Positions 25,423-34,136 of a stretch of 64,000 bases of DNA are shown here, piece after piece. Where the stretch lies: positions 1 to 64,000 of the forward strand of contig CAUGOD010000010.1 of assembly GCA_959601025.1 (NCBI GenBank). Direction: 5' to 3'. A program made the position numbers and the translations under genes. How positions within the stretch are numbered: the first letter of the stretch is position 1; the number at the start of each line of letters is the position of its first letter. The notes beneath the pieces were generated by a model. That model made no database searches, was not told where the DNA came from, and worked only from the letters and a program-made list of their open reading frames with translations. Origin of the DNA: an uncultured Oscillospiraceae bacterium. Its GTDB lineage: Bacteria; Bacillota; Clostridia; Oscillospirales; Acutalibacteraceae.

Positions 25423-25791
25423 GTGATTCAACAGCAGACCTACCTCAAGGTTGCCGACAACACCGGCGCGAAGGAACTGATGTGCATCCGCGTTCTTGGT
25501 GGTTCCGGCAGAAGGTATGCGAATATCGGCGACGTCGTGGTTGCTTCCGTTAAGAAAGCAGCACCCGGCGGCGTTGTGAAAAAAGGCGATGTCGTCAAGG
25601 CCGTTGTCGTTCGTTCGGCCAAGGGCGTCCGCCGCGAGGACGGCACCTATATCCGTTTCGATGAAAATGCGGCCGTCATTATCCGTGATGACAAGAACCC
25701 GAGGGGCACCCGTATTTTTGGCCCGGTGGCGAGAGAGCTCCGTGAAAAGGATTATCTCAAAATCCTGAGCCTTGCCCCCGAAGTGCTTTGA
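25423..25791 (+). CDS. rplN: 50S ribosomal protein L14
   Basis: A 122-residue L14 at the subunit interface, binding partner of the silencing factor RsfS. GTG start; MIQQQTYLKVADNTGAKEL and the C-terminal RIFGPVARELREKDYLKILS are diagnostic. Confidence 0.97.
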   Translation: MIQQQTYLKVADNTGAKELMCIRVLGGSGRRYANIGDVVVASVKKAAPGGVVKKGDVVKAVVVRSAKGVRREDGTYIRFDENAAVIIRDDKNPRGTRIFGPVARELREKDYLKILSLAPEVL

Positions 25792-25805
25792 TGGGAGGCG
25801 CCAAG

Positions 25806-26123
25806 ATGAGTAAGATGCATGTCAAGAAGGACGATACCGTCCTGATTCTCAGCGGTGACGACCGCGGCAAAAAGGGCAAGGTGCTGGAAGTCAGCCCCAA
25901 GGAAGGCAAGGTCATCGTCGAGGGCCGCAACATGGTGAAAAAGCATGTTAAGCCCCGCAAGATGGGCGATCCGAGCGGAATTGTCGAATCCGCCGGCGCG
26001 ATGTACGCCTCCAAGGTCATGGTTATTTGCCCTCATTGCAACAAGCCGGCTCGCGTCGGCCATAAAAAATTCGCCGACGGCACCAAGTCGCGCATCTGCA
26101 AGCGCTGCGGCGAAGCGCTGTAA
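25806..26123 (+). CDS. rplX: 50S ribosomal protein L24
   Basis: A 105-residue L24 with a KOW motif (LSGDDRGKKGKVLEV), an assembly initiator. ATG at 25806 lies 7 bases after GGGAGG; the in-frame ATG at 25788 overlaps the rplN stop and was not chosen. The C-terminal half has two CxxC pairs (CPHC, CKRC), a possible zinc site seen in some Firmicutes L24. Confidence 0.95.
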   Translation: MSKMHVKKDDTVLILSGDDRGKKGKVLEVSPKEGKVIVEGRNMVKKHVKPRKMGDPSGIVESAGAMYASKVMVICPHCNKPARVGHKKFADGTKSRICKRCGEAL

Positions 26124-26135
26124 GGAGGTTAAAGA

Positions 26136-26675
26136 ATGGCCAGACTGATGGACTACTACAAAAAAGACGTCGCGCCCGCGCTGATGAAAAAGTTCGGCTA
26201 TAAGAGCGTGATGCAGATCCCGAAGCTGGATAAAATTGTGATCAACGTCGGCTGCGGCGAAGCCCGCGACAACGCGAAGGTCATCGAAGCCATTATGGCG
26301 GACCTTTCCGCGATCACCGGCCAGCGCCCGGTCGTCTGCAAGGCCAAGAAGTCGGTTGCGAACTTTAAGCTGCGCGAAGGCATGAACATCGGCGCGAAGG
26401 TCACCCTCCGCGGCGAGCGCATGTACGAGTTCCTCGACCGCCTGTTCAATGTGGCGCTTCCCCGCGTGCGCGACTTCCGCGGGATCAACGCGAACTCCTT
26501 CGACGGCCGTGGCAATTACAACATGGGCCTGAAGGAGCAGCTGATCTTCCCGGAGATCGACTACGACAAGATCGATAAGGTGCGCGGTATGGATATCTGC
26601 TTTGTCACCACCGCGAACACCGACGAAGAAGCGCGGGAGCTGCTCACCCTGATGGGCGCTCCGTTCGCGAAATAA
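26136..26675 (+). CDS. rplE: 50S ribosomal protein L5
   Basis: A 179-residue L5 that binds 5S rRNA in the central protuberance. KIVINVGCGEARDNAKVIE, the RDFRGINANSFDGRGNYNMG block and the C-terminal DEEARELLTLMGAPF are family hallmarks. Confidence 0.97.
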   Translation: MARLMDYYKKDVAPALMKKFGYKSVMQIPKLDKIVINVGCGEARDNAKVIEAIMADLSAITGQRPVVCKAKKSVANFKLREGMNIGAKVTLRGERMYEFLDRLFNVALPRVRDFRGINANSFDGRGNYNMGLKEQLIFPEIDYDKIDKVRGMDICFVTTANTDEEARELLTLMGAPFAK

Positions 26676-26690
26676 GGAGGGGGAAACACC

Positions 26691-26876
26691 GTGGCGAAAA
26701 CGAGTATGAAGCTCAAGCAACAGAGAAAGCCGAAGTATTCCACCCAGGCTTATAACCGCTGCAAGATCTGCGGCCGTCCCCACGCCTATCTGCGCAAGTA
26801 TGGCATCTGCCGTATCTGCTTCAGAGAGCTGGCCTACAAGGGCCAGATCCCGGGCGTGCGGAAGGCCAGCTGGTAA
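26691..26876 (+). CDS. rpsZ: 30S ribosomal protein S14 type Z
   Basis: A 61-residue short S14 with the zinc ribbon CKIC...CRIC (two CxxC pairs). GTG start at 26691. The zinc-binding form is the housekeeping one in Gram-positives. It sits at the usual place between rplE and rpsH. Confidence 0.96.
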   Translation: MAKTSMKLKQQRKPKYSTQAYNRCKICGRPHAYLRKYGICRICFRELAYKGQIPGVRKASW

Positions 26877-26904
26877 GCAATAGCGACTAAAGGAGGTTGA
26901 CGGA

Positions 26905-27306
26905 ATGCAAATCACCGATACCATCGCCGATATGCTGACCAGAATCCGTAATGCAAACTCGGCCAAGCATGACTCGGTGGAAATCCCCGCTTCCAACATG
27001 AAGAAGGCTATTGCCCAGATTCTTGTTGACGAGGGATATGTAAAAAGCTACAACGTAATCGAAGATGGTAAGCAGGGCACGATCCGCATCGTCCTGAAAT
27101 ACCAGGGACCGTCCAAATCCCCGGTTCTCATGGGCCTGCGCCGCGTTTCCAAGCCCGGCCTGCGCATCTATTCCAGCAGCGAGGACATGCCGAAGGTCAT
27201 GAAAGGCATCGGCACCGCCATCGTTTCCACCTCGAAGGGCGTCATGACCGACAAACAGGCGCGCAAAGAGCATGTGGGCGGCGAAGTCCTGGCTTTCGTG
27301 TGGTAA
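26905..27306 (+). CDS. rpsH: 30S ribosomal protein S8
   Basis: A 133-residue S8, primary binder of the 16S central domain and in E. coli the autoregulator of the spc operon. DTIADMLTRIRNANSAKH and the C-terminal KEHVGGEVLAFVW are diagnostic. Confidence 0.97.
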   Translation: MQITDTIADMLTRIRNANSAKHDSVEIPASNMKKAIAQILVDEGYVKSYNVIEDGKQGTIRIVLKYQGPSKSPVLMGLRRVSKPGLRIYSSSEDMPKVMKGIGTAIVSTSKGVMTDKQARKEHVGGEVLAFVW

Positions 27307-27321
27307 GGGGGGCGGAACGAT

Positions 27322-27870
27322 ATGTCTAGAATTGGACGCAAGCCGATTACGGTTCCCGCCGGCGTCGATGTGAAGATCGAGGACGGCGTCGTGACCGTTA
27401 AAGGCGCGAAAGGCACCCTGACGCAGAAAATCCACCCCAACATGACCGTGACGGTAGAGGACGGCGCCATCCATGTGACCCGTCCGAACGACGAGAAGGA
27501 AAACCGCGCGCTGCACGGCCTGACCCGCAGTCTGATCGCCAATATGGTGGAGGGCGTGACCAACGGCTTCAAAAAGGAGCTGGACGTCAACGGCGTCGGT
27601 TATCGTGTGCAGAAGCAGGGCAAGGACCTGGTCATGAACCTGGGCTACAGCCATCAGGTCATTGTCAGCGAAATCCCGGGCATCACCATCGAGGCTCCGG
27701 GCCCGAACAAGATCATCATTTCCGGCCCCGACAAGCAGCTCGTCGGCCAGTTCGCGGCGGAAGTCCGCGAGAAGCGCCCGCCGGAGCCGTTTAAGGGCAA
27801 GGGCATCAAGTACGTCGACGAAGTGATCCGCCGCAAGGAAGGCAAGACCGGCGGTAAGGGCAAGAAGTAA
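27322..27870 (+). CDS. rplF: 50S ribosomal protein L6
   Basis: A 182-residue L6 near the factor-binding site. MSRIGRKPITVPAGV, VNGVGYRVQKQGKDL and the C-terminal RKKRPPEPFKGKGIKY-type motif (here REKRPPEPFKGKGIKYVDE) are diagnostic. Confidence 0.97.
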   Translation: MSRIGRKPITVPAGVDVKIEDGVVTVKGAKGTLTQKIHPNMTVTVEDGAIHVTRPNDEKENRALHGLTRSLIANMVEGVTNGFKKELDVNGVGYRVQKQGKDLVMNLGYSHQVIVSEIPGITIEAPGPNKIIISGPDKQLVGQFAAEVREKRPPEPFKGKGIKYVDEVIRRKEGKTGGKGKK

Positions 27871-27885
27871 GGAGAGTGAAAACCC

Positions 27886-28245
27886 ATGGTGAGCAAGACT
27901 GACAGCAACAAGGCTCGTCTGCGCCGTCATACCCGTGTGCGCGGCAAGGTCAGCGGCACCGCGGAACGTCCGCGCCTCAACGTGTATCGCTCCCTCAACC
28001 ACATCTATGCCCAGATCATCGATGATGTCAAGGGAGTCACGCTTGTCGCCGCCTCCAGCGTCGAAAAGGATTTCGGCATGAACGGCGGAAACAAGGAAGC
28101 CGCTAAAAAGGTTGGCGAGCTGATCGCGAAACGCGCTGCCGACAAGGGGATCACCGAGGTGGTCTTTGACCGCGGCGGCTATATCTACCACGGCCGCGTC
28201 AAGGAGCTGGCCGAAGGCGCCCGCGAGGGCGGCCTCAAGTTCTAA
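27886..28245 (+). CDS. rplR: 50S ribosomal protein L18
   Basis: A 119-residue L18 that binds 5S rRNA. RLRRHTRVRGKVSGTAERPR at the N-terminus and the C-terminal FDRGGYIYHGRVKELAEGAR are diagnostic. Confidence 0.97.
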   Translation: MVSKTDSNKARLRRHTRVRGKVSGTAERPRLNVYRSLNHIYAQIIDDVKGVTLVAASSVEKDFGMNGGNKEAAKKVGELIAKRAADKGITEVVFDRGGYIYHGRVKELAEGAREGGLKF

Positions 28246-28265
28246 GGAAAGGGAGGAAGACAACT

Positions 28266-28766
28266 TTGGCCAGAATTGACGCATCTACGATGGAAATGAA
28301 AGAGCGTATTGTCGCGATCAACCGCGTCAGCAAGACCGTGAAGGGCGGCCGGATTTTTAAATTTGCCGCGCTGGTCGTGGTCGGCGACGGCAATGGGCTG
28401 GTGGGCTTCGGCCTCGGGAAGGCCGGCGAAGTGCCGGACGCGATCCGCAAGGGCATTGAAGACGCCAAGAAGAACCTGATCCAGATTTCCCTGAAAGGCA
28501 CCACCATCCCGCACGAGGTGATTGGCAAATTCGGCGCCGGCCGCGTGCTGATGAAGCCTGCCGCTCCCGGTACCGGCGTGATTGCCGGCGGCGCTGTCCG
28601 TGCCGTCGTGGAGGCCGCGGGCATCAAGGATATCCGGACCAAGGCGCTGCGTTCCAACAACCCCTATAATGTGGTGAACGCGACCATGGACGGCCTTGCC
28701 CAGCTGCGTACGGTGGAGCAGGTCGCAGCAATCCGCGGCAAATCCGCCAAGGAAATTTTAGGTTAA
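28266..28766 (+). CDS. rpsE: 30S ribosomal protein S5
   Basis: A 166-residue S5 involved in decoding accuracy. The frame starts with TTG at 28266, eight bases after GGGAGGA; no ATG fits until well inside the protein. NRVSKTVKGGRIFKFAALVV and GRVLMKPAAPGTGVIAGG are diagnostic. Confidence 0.96.
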   Translation: MARIDASTMEMKERIVAINRVSKTVKGGRIFKFAALVVVGDGNGLVGFGLGKAGEVPDAIRKGIEDAKKNLIQISLKGTTIPHEVIGKFGAGRVLMKPAAPGTGVIAGGAVRAVVEAAGIKDIRTKALRSNNPYNVVNATMDGLAQLRTVEQVAAIRGKSAKEILG

Positions 28767-28781
28767 CGGGAGGGTATGAAC

Positions 28782-28979
28782 ATGGCTAAGAAGGCGAAAA
28801 CCGGCGCTCTGCAGATCAAGCTTGTCAAGAGCCTGATCGGCAGCAAGAAAGACCAGATCGCCACGGCCGAATCCCTGGGCCTGCGGAAAATCGGCGACTG
28901 CACAAGCCAGCCCGATAACGCCGCCACCCAGGGCAAGGTGGCCAAGATTATCCACCTCATCGAGGTAACCGAAGCGTAA
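28782..28979 (+). CDS. rpmD: 50S ribosomal protein L30
   Basis: A 65-residue L30. LQIKLVKSLIGSKKDQIATA and LGLRKIG are typical. ATG 28782 is preferred over ATG 28776 because the GGGAGGG is eight bases from the former and almost touches the latter. Confidence 0.94.
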   Translation: MAKKAKTGALQIKLVKSLIGSKKDQIATAESLGLRKIGDCTSQPDNAATQGKVAKIIHLIEVTEA

Positions 28980-29005
28980 GCAATCGAGCAAGGAGGTGCG
29001 AAAAA

Positions 29006-29446
29006 ATGAAGCTGCATGAGCTTTCTCCGGCTCCCGGTTCTGTGCGGGAGTCGAAACGAATCGGCCGTGGACATGGTTCCGGCCAGGGCAAAACCGCGGG
29101 TAAAGGCCATAAGGGCCAGAAGGCGCGCGCCGGCCGCGGGATGCGTCCGGGTTTTGAAGGCGGCCAGATGCCTCTGCAGAGACGCGTTCCGAAGAGAGGT
29201 TTTGTCAATATTTTCGCCACGCGGTATGCGACCGTCAATATTGGTTCCCTGAGCGCGTTTGAGGACGGCGCCGTTGTGGATACCGACGCTCTGAAGGCGG
29301 CCGGCCTGGTCAAGAAGACCTATGACGGCGTGAAGATCCTAGGCAACGGGAACGTGGAAAAGAAACTGACTGTCAAAGCGGCGGCTTTCTCGGAAGCGGC
29401 CAAGGCGAAGATCGAGGCTGCCGGCGGGAAAGCAGAGGTGATCTGA
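29006..29446 (+). CDS. rplO: 50S ribosomal protein L15
   Basis: A 146-residue L15. The N-terminal glycine-rich GRGHGSGQGKTAGKGHKGQK and RPGFEGGQMPLQRRVPKRGF are diagnostic. The stop is two bases from the secY start. Confidence 0.97.
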   Translation: MKLHELSPAPGSVRESKRIGRGHGSGQGKTAGKGHKGQKARAGRGMRPGFEGGQMPLQRRVPKRGFVNIFATRYATVNIGSLSAFEDGAVVDTDALKAAGLVKKTYDGVKILGNGNVEKKLTVKAAAFSEAAKAKIEAAGGKAEVI

Positions 29447-29447
29447 G

Positions 29448-30767
29448 GTGTTTCAGACTCTTCGGAATGCATGGAAGATTACCGACCTGCGTCGCAAGAT
29501 TCTGTATACCCTGTTTATTATTCTGATTTTCCGTATCGGTTCGGCAATTACCCTGCCGTATATTGATGTGGAAACGCTGAAAGCGGCAACGTCGGCTTCG
29601 GATGGCGGCATGATGGCTTACCTCACGCTGTTGTCCGGCGGCGGCTTCTCCAACGCGAGTATCTTCGCGCTGTCGATTACGCCGTATATCAACGCCAGCA
29701 TTATTATCCAGCTGCTGACCGTCGCCATCCCCCCGCTGGAGCGGATGTCGAAGGACGGCGAGGCCGGGCGGAAAAAGCTGGGTCAGATCACCCGGTATAC
29801 CACCGTGGGTCTCGGCCTGCTGCTCGGCGTGATGTACTACTTTATGGTGAAGAACAACTATAAAGCGCTGGTACCCGAGGCAAAGAGCGGTTTTGGAATG
29901 TGGTTTGGCGCGATCGTGATTATCCTCTGCTTCACCGCCGGTTCGGCGCTGATGATGTGGCTGGGCGAGCAGATCAATGAAAAGGGTATCGGCAACGGTA
30001 TCTCCATCCTGCTGTTTGCGGGCATCCTGTCCCGCATCCCGTCGGGCGCGACCATGCTGTGGCGGTATTTCTACGAAGCGGGTATTCAGAACATGAGCAG
30101 CGGCGGGATGAAATACGTCATTCTGGTGCCGGTCATTCTGGTGATCTTCCTGCTGATGATCGCTTTCATCGTGTTTATCACCGATGCGGAACGCCGCATT
30201 CCCGTCCAGTACGCCAAGCGCGTGGTCGGCCGGAAGATGTACGGCGGGCAGAACACCTACATCCCGATCAAGGTCAATATGTCCGGCGTTATGCCGATCA
30301 TTCTGGCCTCCGCGATTGTTTCCTTGCCCGGCACGATCGCCGGCTTCGTCCCGAACAGCGGTTACGCAAATTTTGTGAACAAATGGTTCGGGTATTCCAC
30401 GCCGATATACGGGATCATCTATTTTATACTGATTATCGCTTTCGCATTTTTCTATGTGACGATTCAGTATAATCCGCTGGAGATGTCCAATAATCTCCGC
30501 AAGAATTCCGGCGCGATCCCCGGCTACCGTCCCGGCAAGCCGACGGTGGATTACATTAAGCGCGTGCTGAACAAGGTGACGCTGATCGGGGCGCTGTGCC
30601 TTGGCATCATCGCGATTTTCCCGATCATTTTCGGCGCGGCCAGCGGTATGCAGGGCCTGGCGCTCGGCGGCACCTCGATCATGATCGTGGTCGGCGTGGC
30701 GCTGGAGACCACCCAGCAGATCGAAAGCCAGATGATGATGCGGCATTACAAGGGCTTCCTTGAGTAA
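29448..30767 (+). CDS. secY: Protein translocase channel subunit SecY
   Basis: A 439-residue, ten-helix pore of the Sec translocon. GTG start at 29448 (MFQTLRNAWKITDLRRKIL), directly after rplO. The plug region, GGGFSNASIFALSITPYINASIIIQ-type helices and the cytoplasmic loop ERRIPVQYAKR are present, and the C-terminal QIESQMMMRHYKGFL tail is typical. Its place in the spc operon is standard. Confidence 0.97.
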   Translation: MFQTLRNAWKITDLRRKILYTLFIILIFRIGSAITLPYIDVETLKAATSASDGGMMAYLTLLSGGGFSNASIFALSITPYINASIIIQLLTVAIPPLERMSKDGEAGRKKLGQITRYTTVGLGLLLGVMYYFMVKNNYKALVPEAKSGFGMWFGAIVIILCFTAGSALMMWLGEQINEKGIGNGISILLFAGILSRIPSGATMLWRYFYEAGIQNMSSGGMKYVILVPVILVIFLLMIAFIVFITDAERRIPVQYAKRVVGRKMYGGQNTYIPIKVNMSGVMPIILASAIVSLPGTIAGFVPNSGYANFVNKWFGYSTPIYGIIYFILIIAFAFFYVTIQYNPLEMSNNLRKNSGAIPGYRPGKPTVDYIKRVLNKVTLIGALCLGIIAIFPIIFGAASGMQGLALGGTSIMIVVGVALETTQQIESQMMMRHYKGFLE

Positions 30768-30851
30768 GACGAATGAGGCGCGTTCTTTTGCGCGGCCGTT
30801 TCATTAATTTCGGAACAAAGGGTTCTATCGGCAGACGATACGCCCAGGAAA

Positions 30852-30883
30852 CCGGTTCCCGGCGCTTCTGCGCCGGGAACCGG
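30852..30883 (+). other. Strong hairpin in the secY-adk spacer
   Basis: CCGGTTCCCGGCGC and GCGCCGGGAACCGG form a perfect 14-bp stem with a TTCT loop in the 215-base gap between secY and adk. No T-run follows, so an mRNA-processing or stability role is as likely as termination. No gene is seen in the gap. Confidence 0.6.
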
Positions 30884-30982
30884 AAAGGGCGGCTCTCTTT
30901 GGAAAAGCGTTTTCTTCGCGGCGTTTTTCCCCCGGTTTTTATCAAAAACCGCGGTTCCCGACGAGAAAGGAATGGTACGGAT

Positions 30983-31615
30983 ATGAAATTGATACTTCTT
31001 GGAGCCCCCGGCGCCGGCAAAGGTACCCAAGCGGAAATCATCAGCGAAACCCTGCAAATCCCCACCATTTCCACGGGTAATATTATCCGTGAAGCGCTGA
31101 AAAGCGGCAGCGAGATGGGCAAGAAGGCCAAAGAGTATATGGACAGCGGCCAGTTGGTTCCGGATGACGTCGTGATCGGCATTATCAAGGAGCGTCTGGC
31201 TAAACCCGACTGCGAAGGCGGGTTCATCCTCGACGGCTTCCCCCGCACCATCCCGCAGGCCGAGGCTCTTGACCGGATGGGCATCGACATCGACCGCGTT
31301 ATCGACATCGAAGTGGCCGATGAAACCATTGCCCGCCGTGTATCGGGACGCCGTGTCTGCCCCTCCTGCGGCGCGTCCTACCATGTGGAGTACAAACGCC
31401 CCACGGTAGAGGACGTCTGCGACAAGTGCGGCGACACCCTTGTTCAGCGCAAGGATGACCATCCGGATACGGTGCGCGAGCGCCTGCATGTATATCATGA
31501 GCAGACCGAACCGCTTAAAACCTTCTATGCGGCGAAGAACAAGCTCGTCGTCGTCGAAGGCCAGGAGGAAGTGGCGGATACCACCCGCCTCACTCTGGCC
31601 GCGGTTGAGGCGTAA
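30983..31615 (+). CDS. adk: Adenylate kinase
   Basis: A 210-residue kinase interconverting ATP+AMP and 2 ADP. The P-loop GAPGAGKGTQ starts at residue 7; DGFPRTIPQAEAL and GRRVCPSCG follow. The lid carries four cysteines (CPSC, CDKC), so it is the zinc-stabilised Gram-positive form. ATG at 30983 is right by homology; the frame is open upstream to 30773 but does not look coding. Confidence 0.97.
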   Translation: MKLILLGAPGAGKGTQAEIISETLQIPTISTGNIIREALKSGSEMGKKAKEYMDSGQLVPDDVVIGIIKERLAKPDCEGGFILDGFPRTIPQAEALDRMGIDIDRVIDIEVADETIARRVSGRRVCPSCGASYHVEYKRPTVEDVCDKCGDTLVQRKDDHPDTVRERLHVYHEQTEPLKTFYAAKNKLVVVEGQEEVADTTRLTLAAVEA

Positions 31616-31617
31616 TT

Positions 31618-32364
31618 ATGATATCGGTGAAGAACAAGCGGGAGCTGCAGGCCATGCGAGAGGCCTGCGTGATTTCCGCACGGGCGCTTAAGCTGGCGGG
31701 AGAAGCCGTCCAGCCCGGCGTTACCACGGCCGAAATCGACCGTGAGGTACGCCGGTATATCGAAAGCACGGGCGCGAAGCCCAGCTTTCTCGGATACGGC
31801 GGGTTCCCGGCAAGCGCATGCATTTCGGTAAACAATGTGGTCATCCACGGCATACCGGATAAACGCGTGATCAAGGCGGGCGACATCGTCAGCGTTGACG
31901 TGGGCGCGTTTTACAACGGCTATCACGGCGATAACGCCGCGACCTTCGCAGCGGGCGAGGTTTCGCCCGAGGCGCAGGCCCTGATGGACGCCACCCGCGA
32001 AAGCCTTTACGAAGGCATTAAAGCGGCGACGGCGGGCAATCGGATCGGCGATATCGGTGCGGCTGTCCAGCGGTATGTCGAGGTGCGCGGTTACTCGGTT
32101 GTACGGCAGTTTGTCGGCCACGGAGTAGGCGCGAACCTGCACGAAGACCCCAGCGTACCCAATTTCGGTACCCCCGGACGCGGCCCCCGGCTGCTGCCGG
32201 GAATGACCTTAGCCATTGAACCGATGATCAACGCCGGCGTCAGCGAGGTGAAAATCCTCGGCGACGGCTGGACCACCGTAACGGCGGACGGCAGTCTGTC
32301 CGCTCATTTTGAGCATACCATCGCCATCACCCCCGACGGCCCCGTCATCCTGACGCAGCCGTAA
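31618..32364 (+). CDS. map: Methionine aminopeptidase type I
   Basis: A 248-residue enzyme removing N-terminal Met. The five metal ligands are recognisable: D in VSVDVGAFYNG, D in GDNAATF, H in FVGHGVG, E in LAIEPMI and E in FEHTIAI. It starts two bases after the adk stop with a weak RBS, so it is likely coupled to adk. Confidence 0.96.
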   Translation: MISVKNKRELQAMREACVISARALKLAGEAVQPGVTTAEIDREVRRYIESTGAKPSFLGYGGFPASACISVNNVVIHGIPDKRVIKAGDIVSVDVGAFYNGYHGDNAATFAAGEVSPEAQALMDATRESLYEGIKAATAGNRIGDIGAAVQRYVEVRGYSVVRQFVGHGVGANLHEDPSVPNFGTPGRGPRLLPGMTLAIEPMINAGVSEVKILGDGWTTVTADGSLSAHFEHTIAITPDGPVILTQP

Positions 32365-32378
32365 AGGACGGTGGAGGC

Positions 32379-32645
32379 ATGCTGCAAAGAGGCCAGGTTG
32401 TCTTATCGCTGGCGGGACGGGATAAAGATCGGCTGATGGCGGTGCTCGGGGAAGCCCCGGACGGCGGCGTTCTGATCGCCGATGGGAAGGAGCGTCCCCT
32501 GCAGCGTCCCAAGCGGAAAAATCCGCGTCATCTGCGGCCGGTCGGTTTCCTGGTCAGCGAGCATTCAATGGCGACCAATCGTGAATTGCGCCGTGCGCTT
32601 CTCGCCCTGCGGCAGGCGGCGCCGTCGTCACAAGAGGGAGGTTAA
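32379..32645 (+). CDS. KOW-domain RNA-binding protein (L14e-like)
   Basis: An 88-residue basic protein with a KOW-like start (RGQVVLSLAGRDKDRLMAV) and the segment RPKRKNPRHLRPVGF. This small protein regularly sits between map and infA in Clostridia and resembles archaeal/eukaryotic L14e. RNA or ribosome binding is inferred from family; the exact role is unknown. Confidence 0.85.
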   Translation: MLQRGQVVLSLAGRDKDRLMAVLGEAPDGGVLIADGKERPLQRPKRKNPRHLRPVGFLVSEHSMATNRELRRALLALRQAAPSSQEGG

Positions 32646-32648
32646 CCT

Positions 32649-32867
32649 ATGTCCAAGGCGGACGTTATCGAACTGGAAGGTACCGTAGTCGAGGCCCTGC
32701 CGAACGCCATGTTCCAGGTGAAGCTCGCAAACGGCCATGTTATTTTGGCCCATATTTCCGGTAAGCTGCGGATGAACTTCATCCGTATCCTTCCCGGCGA
32801 CAAGGTCACGGTGGAGATGTCTCCCTATGACCTGACCAAAGGCCGGATCACATGGCGGACAAAATAG
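32649..32867 (+). CDS. infA: Translation initiation factor IF-1
   Basis: A 72-residue OB-fold factor that blocks the A site during initiation. DVIELEGTVVEALPNAMFQV and ILPGDKVTVEMSPYDLTKGR are diagnostic. It starts three bases after the KOW gene. Confidence 0.97.
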   Translation: MSKADVIELEGTVVEALPNAMFQVKLANGHVILAHISGKLRMNFIRILPGDKVTVEMSPYDLTKGRITWRTK

Positions 32868-32965
32868 GTTCGCCATGCGGACAAAATAGTTCGCGCCGGC
32901 TGTATCATTCGATTGATTGGATTTGCCCGGATTCCCCTGTGAATTCGGCAGAATGGAGGTTCACC

Positions 32966-33079
32966 ATGAAAGTCAGACCTTCTGTCAAGAAAATCTGCGA
33001 GAAATGCAAGATCATTAAGCGCAAAGGCCGCGTAATGGTCATTTGTGAGAACCCGAAGCACAAACAGCGTCAGGGCTAA
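32966..33079 (+). CDS. rpmJ: 50S ribosomal protein L36
   Basis: A 37-residue zinc-ribbon protein: MKVRPSVKKICEKCKIIKR, then C and H in ICENPKH. It is the C+ (zinc-binding) form. ATG at 32966 follows GGAGG by 7 bases. Confidence 0.97.
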   Translation: MKVRPSVKKICEKCKIIKRKGRVMVICENPKHKQRQG

Positions 33080-33241
33080 AAGGCCGACGTTTGCGACCTT
33101 GTGTTCCCGGGGAAGCGGCTTCAGGCCGCATCCCGGCGGAAAGCGGGCCCTGCGCGGGGCAAACCCGTCGGGCAGGCTTTCCTTGCCCTGTTTCATTGCG
33201 CCGCTGAACGAACGGCGCGACCGAAAGGGTCTTAATTTCAT

Positions 33242-33263
33242 GCGCCGCCGAACGCGGCGGCGC
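33242..33263 (+). other. Hairpin next to the rpsM ribosome binding site
   Basis: A perfect 9-bp GC stem (GCGCCGCCG / CGGCGGCGC, AACG loop) ends six bases before AAAGGAAGG of rpsM. The 205-base rpmJ-rpsM spacer has no gene; its several GC hairpins could be a translational control site for this part of the operon. Confidence 0.5.
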
Positions 33264-33284
33264 GGTTGAAAGGAAGGATTATTA

Positions 33285-33653
33285 ATGGCGCGTATAGCTG
33301 GTGTTGACCTGCCCAGAGACAAACGCATTGAGATCGGCCTAACCTATATCTTCGGCATCGGCCGCAAATCGGCGAACGACATCCTCGCGGCAACCGGCGT
33401 CAACCCGGACATCCGGGTGCGGGATCTGACCGAGGACGACGTTTCCAAGCTCAGAGAGTATATCGACCATAATTACACGGTGGAGGGCGACCTTCGCCGC
33501 GACGTGGCGTTCGACATTAAGCGCCTGATCGAAATCGGCAGCTACCGCGGTCTGCGTCACCGTAAGGGCCTGCCGGTTCGCGGCCAGCGCTCCAAGACCA
33601 ACGCCCGTACCCGCAAGGGTCCGAAGAAGACCATTGCCAACAAGAAGAAATAA
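33285..33653 (+). CDS. rpsM: 30S ribosomal protein S13
   Basis: A 122-residue S13 of the 30S head, contacting the P-site tRNA and L5. MARIAGVDLPRDKRIEIGL and RHRKGLPVRGQRSKTNARTR are diagnostic. Confidence 0.97.
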   Translation: MARIAGVDLPRDKRIEIGLTYIFGIGRKSANDILAATGVNPDIRVRDLTEDDVSKLREYIDHNYTVEGDLRRDVAFDIKRLIEIGSYRGLRHRKGLPVRGQRSKTNARTRKGPKKTIANKKK

Positions 33654-33667
33654 GAGGAGGTAGAAGA

Positions 33668-34075
33668 ATGGCTGCTGCTAAAACTGCTGCGCGCAAGGGT
33701 GCGACCCGCCGCCGCAAGGAACGCAAAAACATTGAACGTGGCGCGGCGCATATCCAGTCCACGTTTAATAATACCATCGTCACTATCACCGACACGCAGG
33801 GCAATGCTCTTTCCTGGGCCAGCGCCGGCGAGCTCGGCTTCCGCGGTTCGCGGAAATCGACGCCGTTCGCCGCCCAGACCGCGGCGGAGACCGCCGCCCG
33901 CGCGGCGATGGAACATGGCCTTAAGACCGTGGAAGTGTATGTGAAGGGCCCCGGCGCCGGCCGTGAAGCCGCGATCCGCGCTCTGCAGGCCGCCGGTCTG
34001 GAGGTCAACCTGATCAAAGACGTGACCCCGGTTCCCCACAACGGCTGCCGTCCTCCCAAGAGAAGACGCGTATAA
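33668..34075 (+). CDS. rpsK: 30S ribosomal protein S11
   Basis: A 135-residue S11 of the platform. AHIQSTFNNTIVTITDTQGN, GPGAGREAAIRALQAAGL and the basic C-terminus PPKRRRV are diagnostic. Confidence 0.97.
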   Translation: MAAAKTAARKGATRRRKERKNIERGAAHIQSTFNNTIVTITDTQGNALSWASAGELGFRGSRKSTPFAAQTAAETAARAAMEHGLKTVEVYVKGPGAGREAAIRALQAAGLEVNLIKDVTPVPHNGCRPPKRRRV

Positions 34076-34136
34076 CAAAGCTGGGAAATCCCCGCTCGAA
34101 AGTAAGTGTAACCCAAATCAGGAGGTGCAACCATAA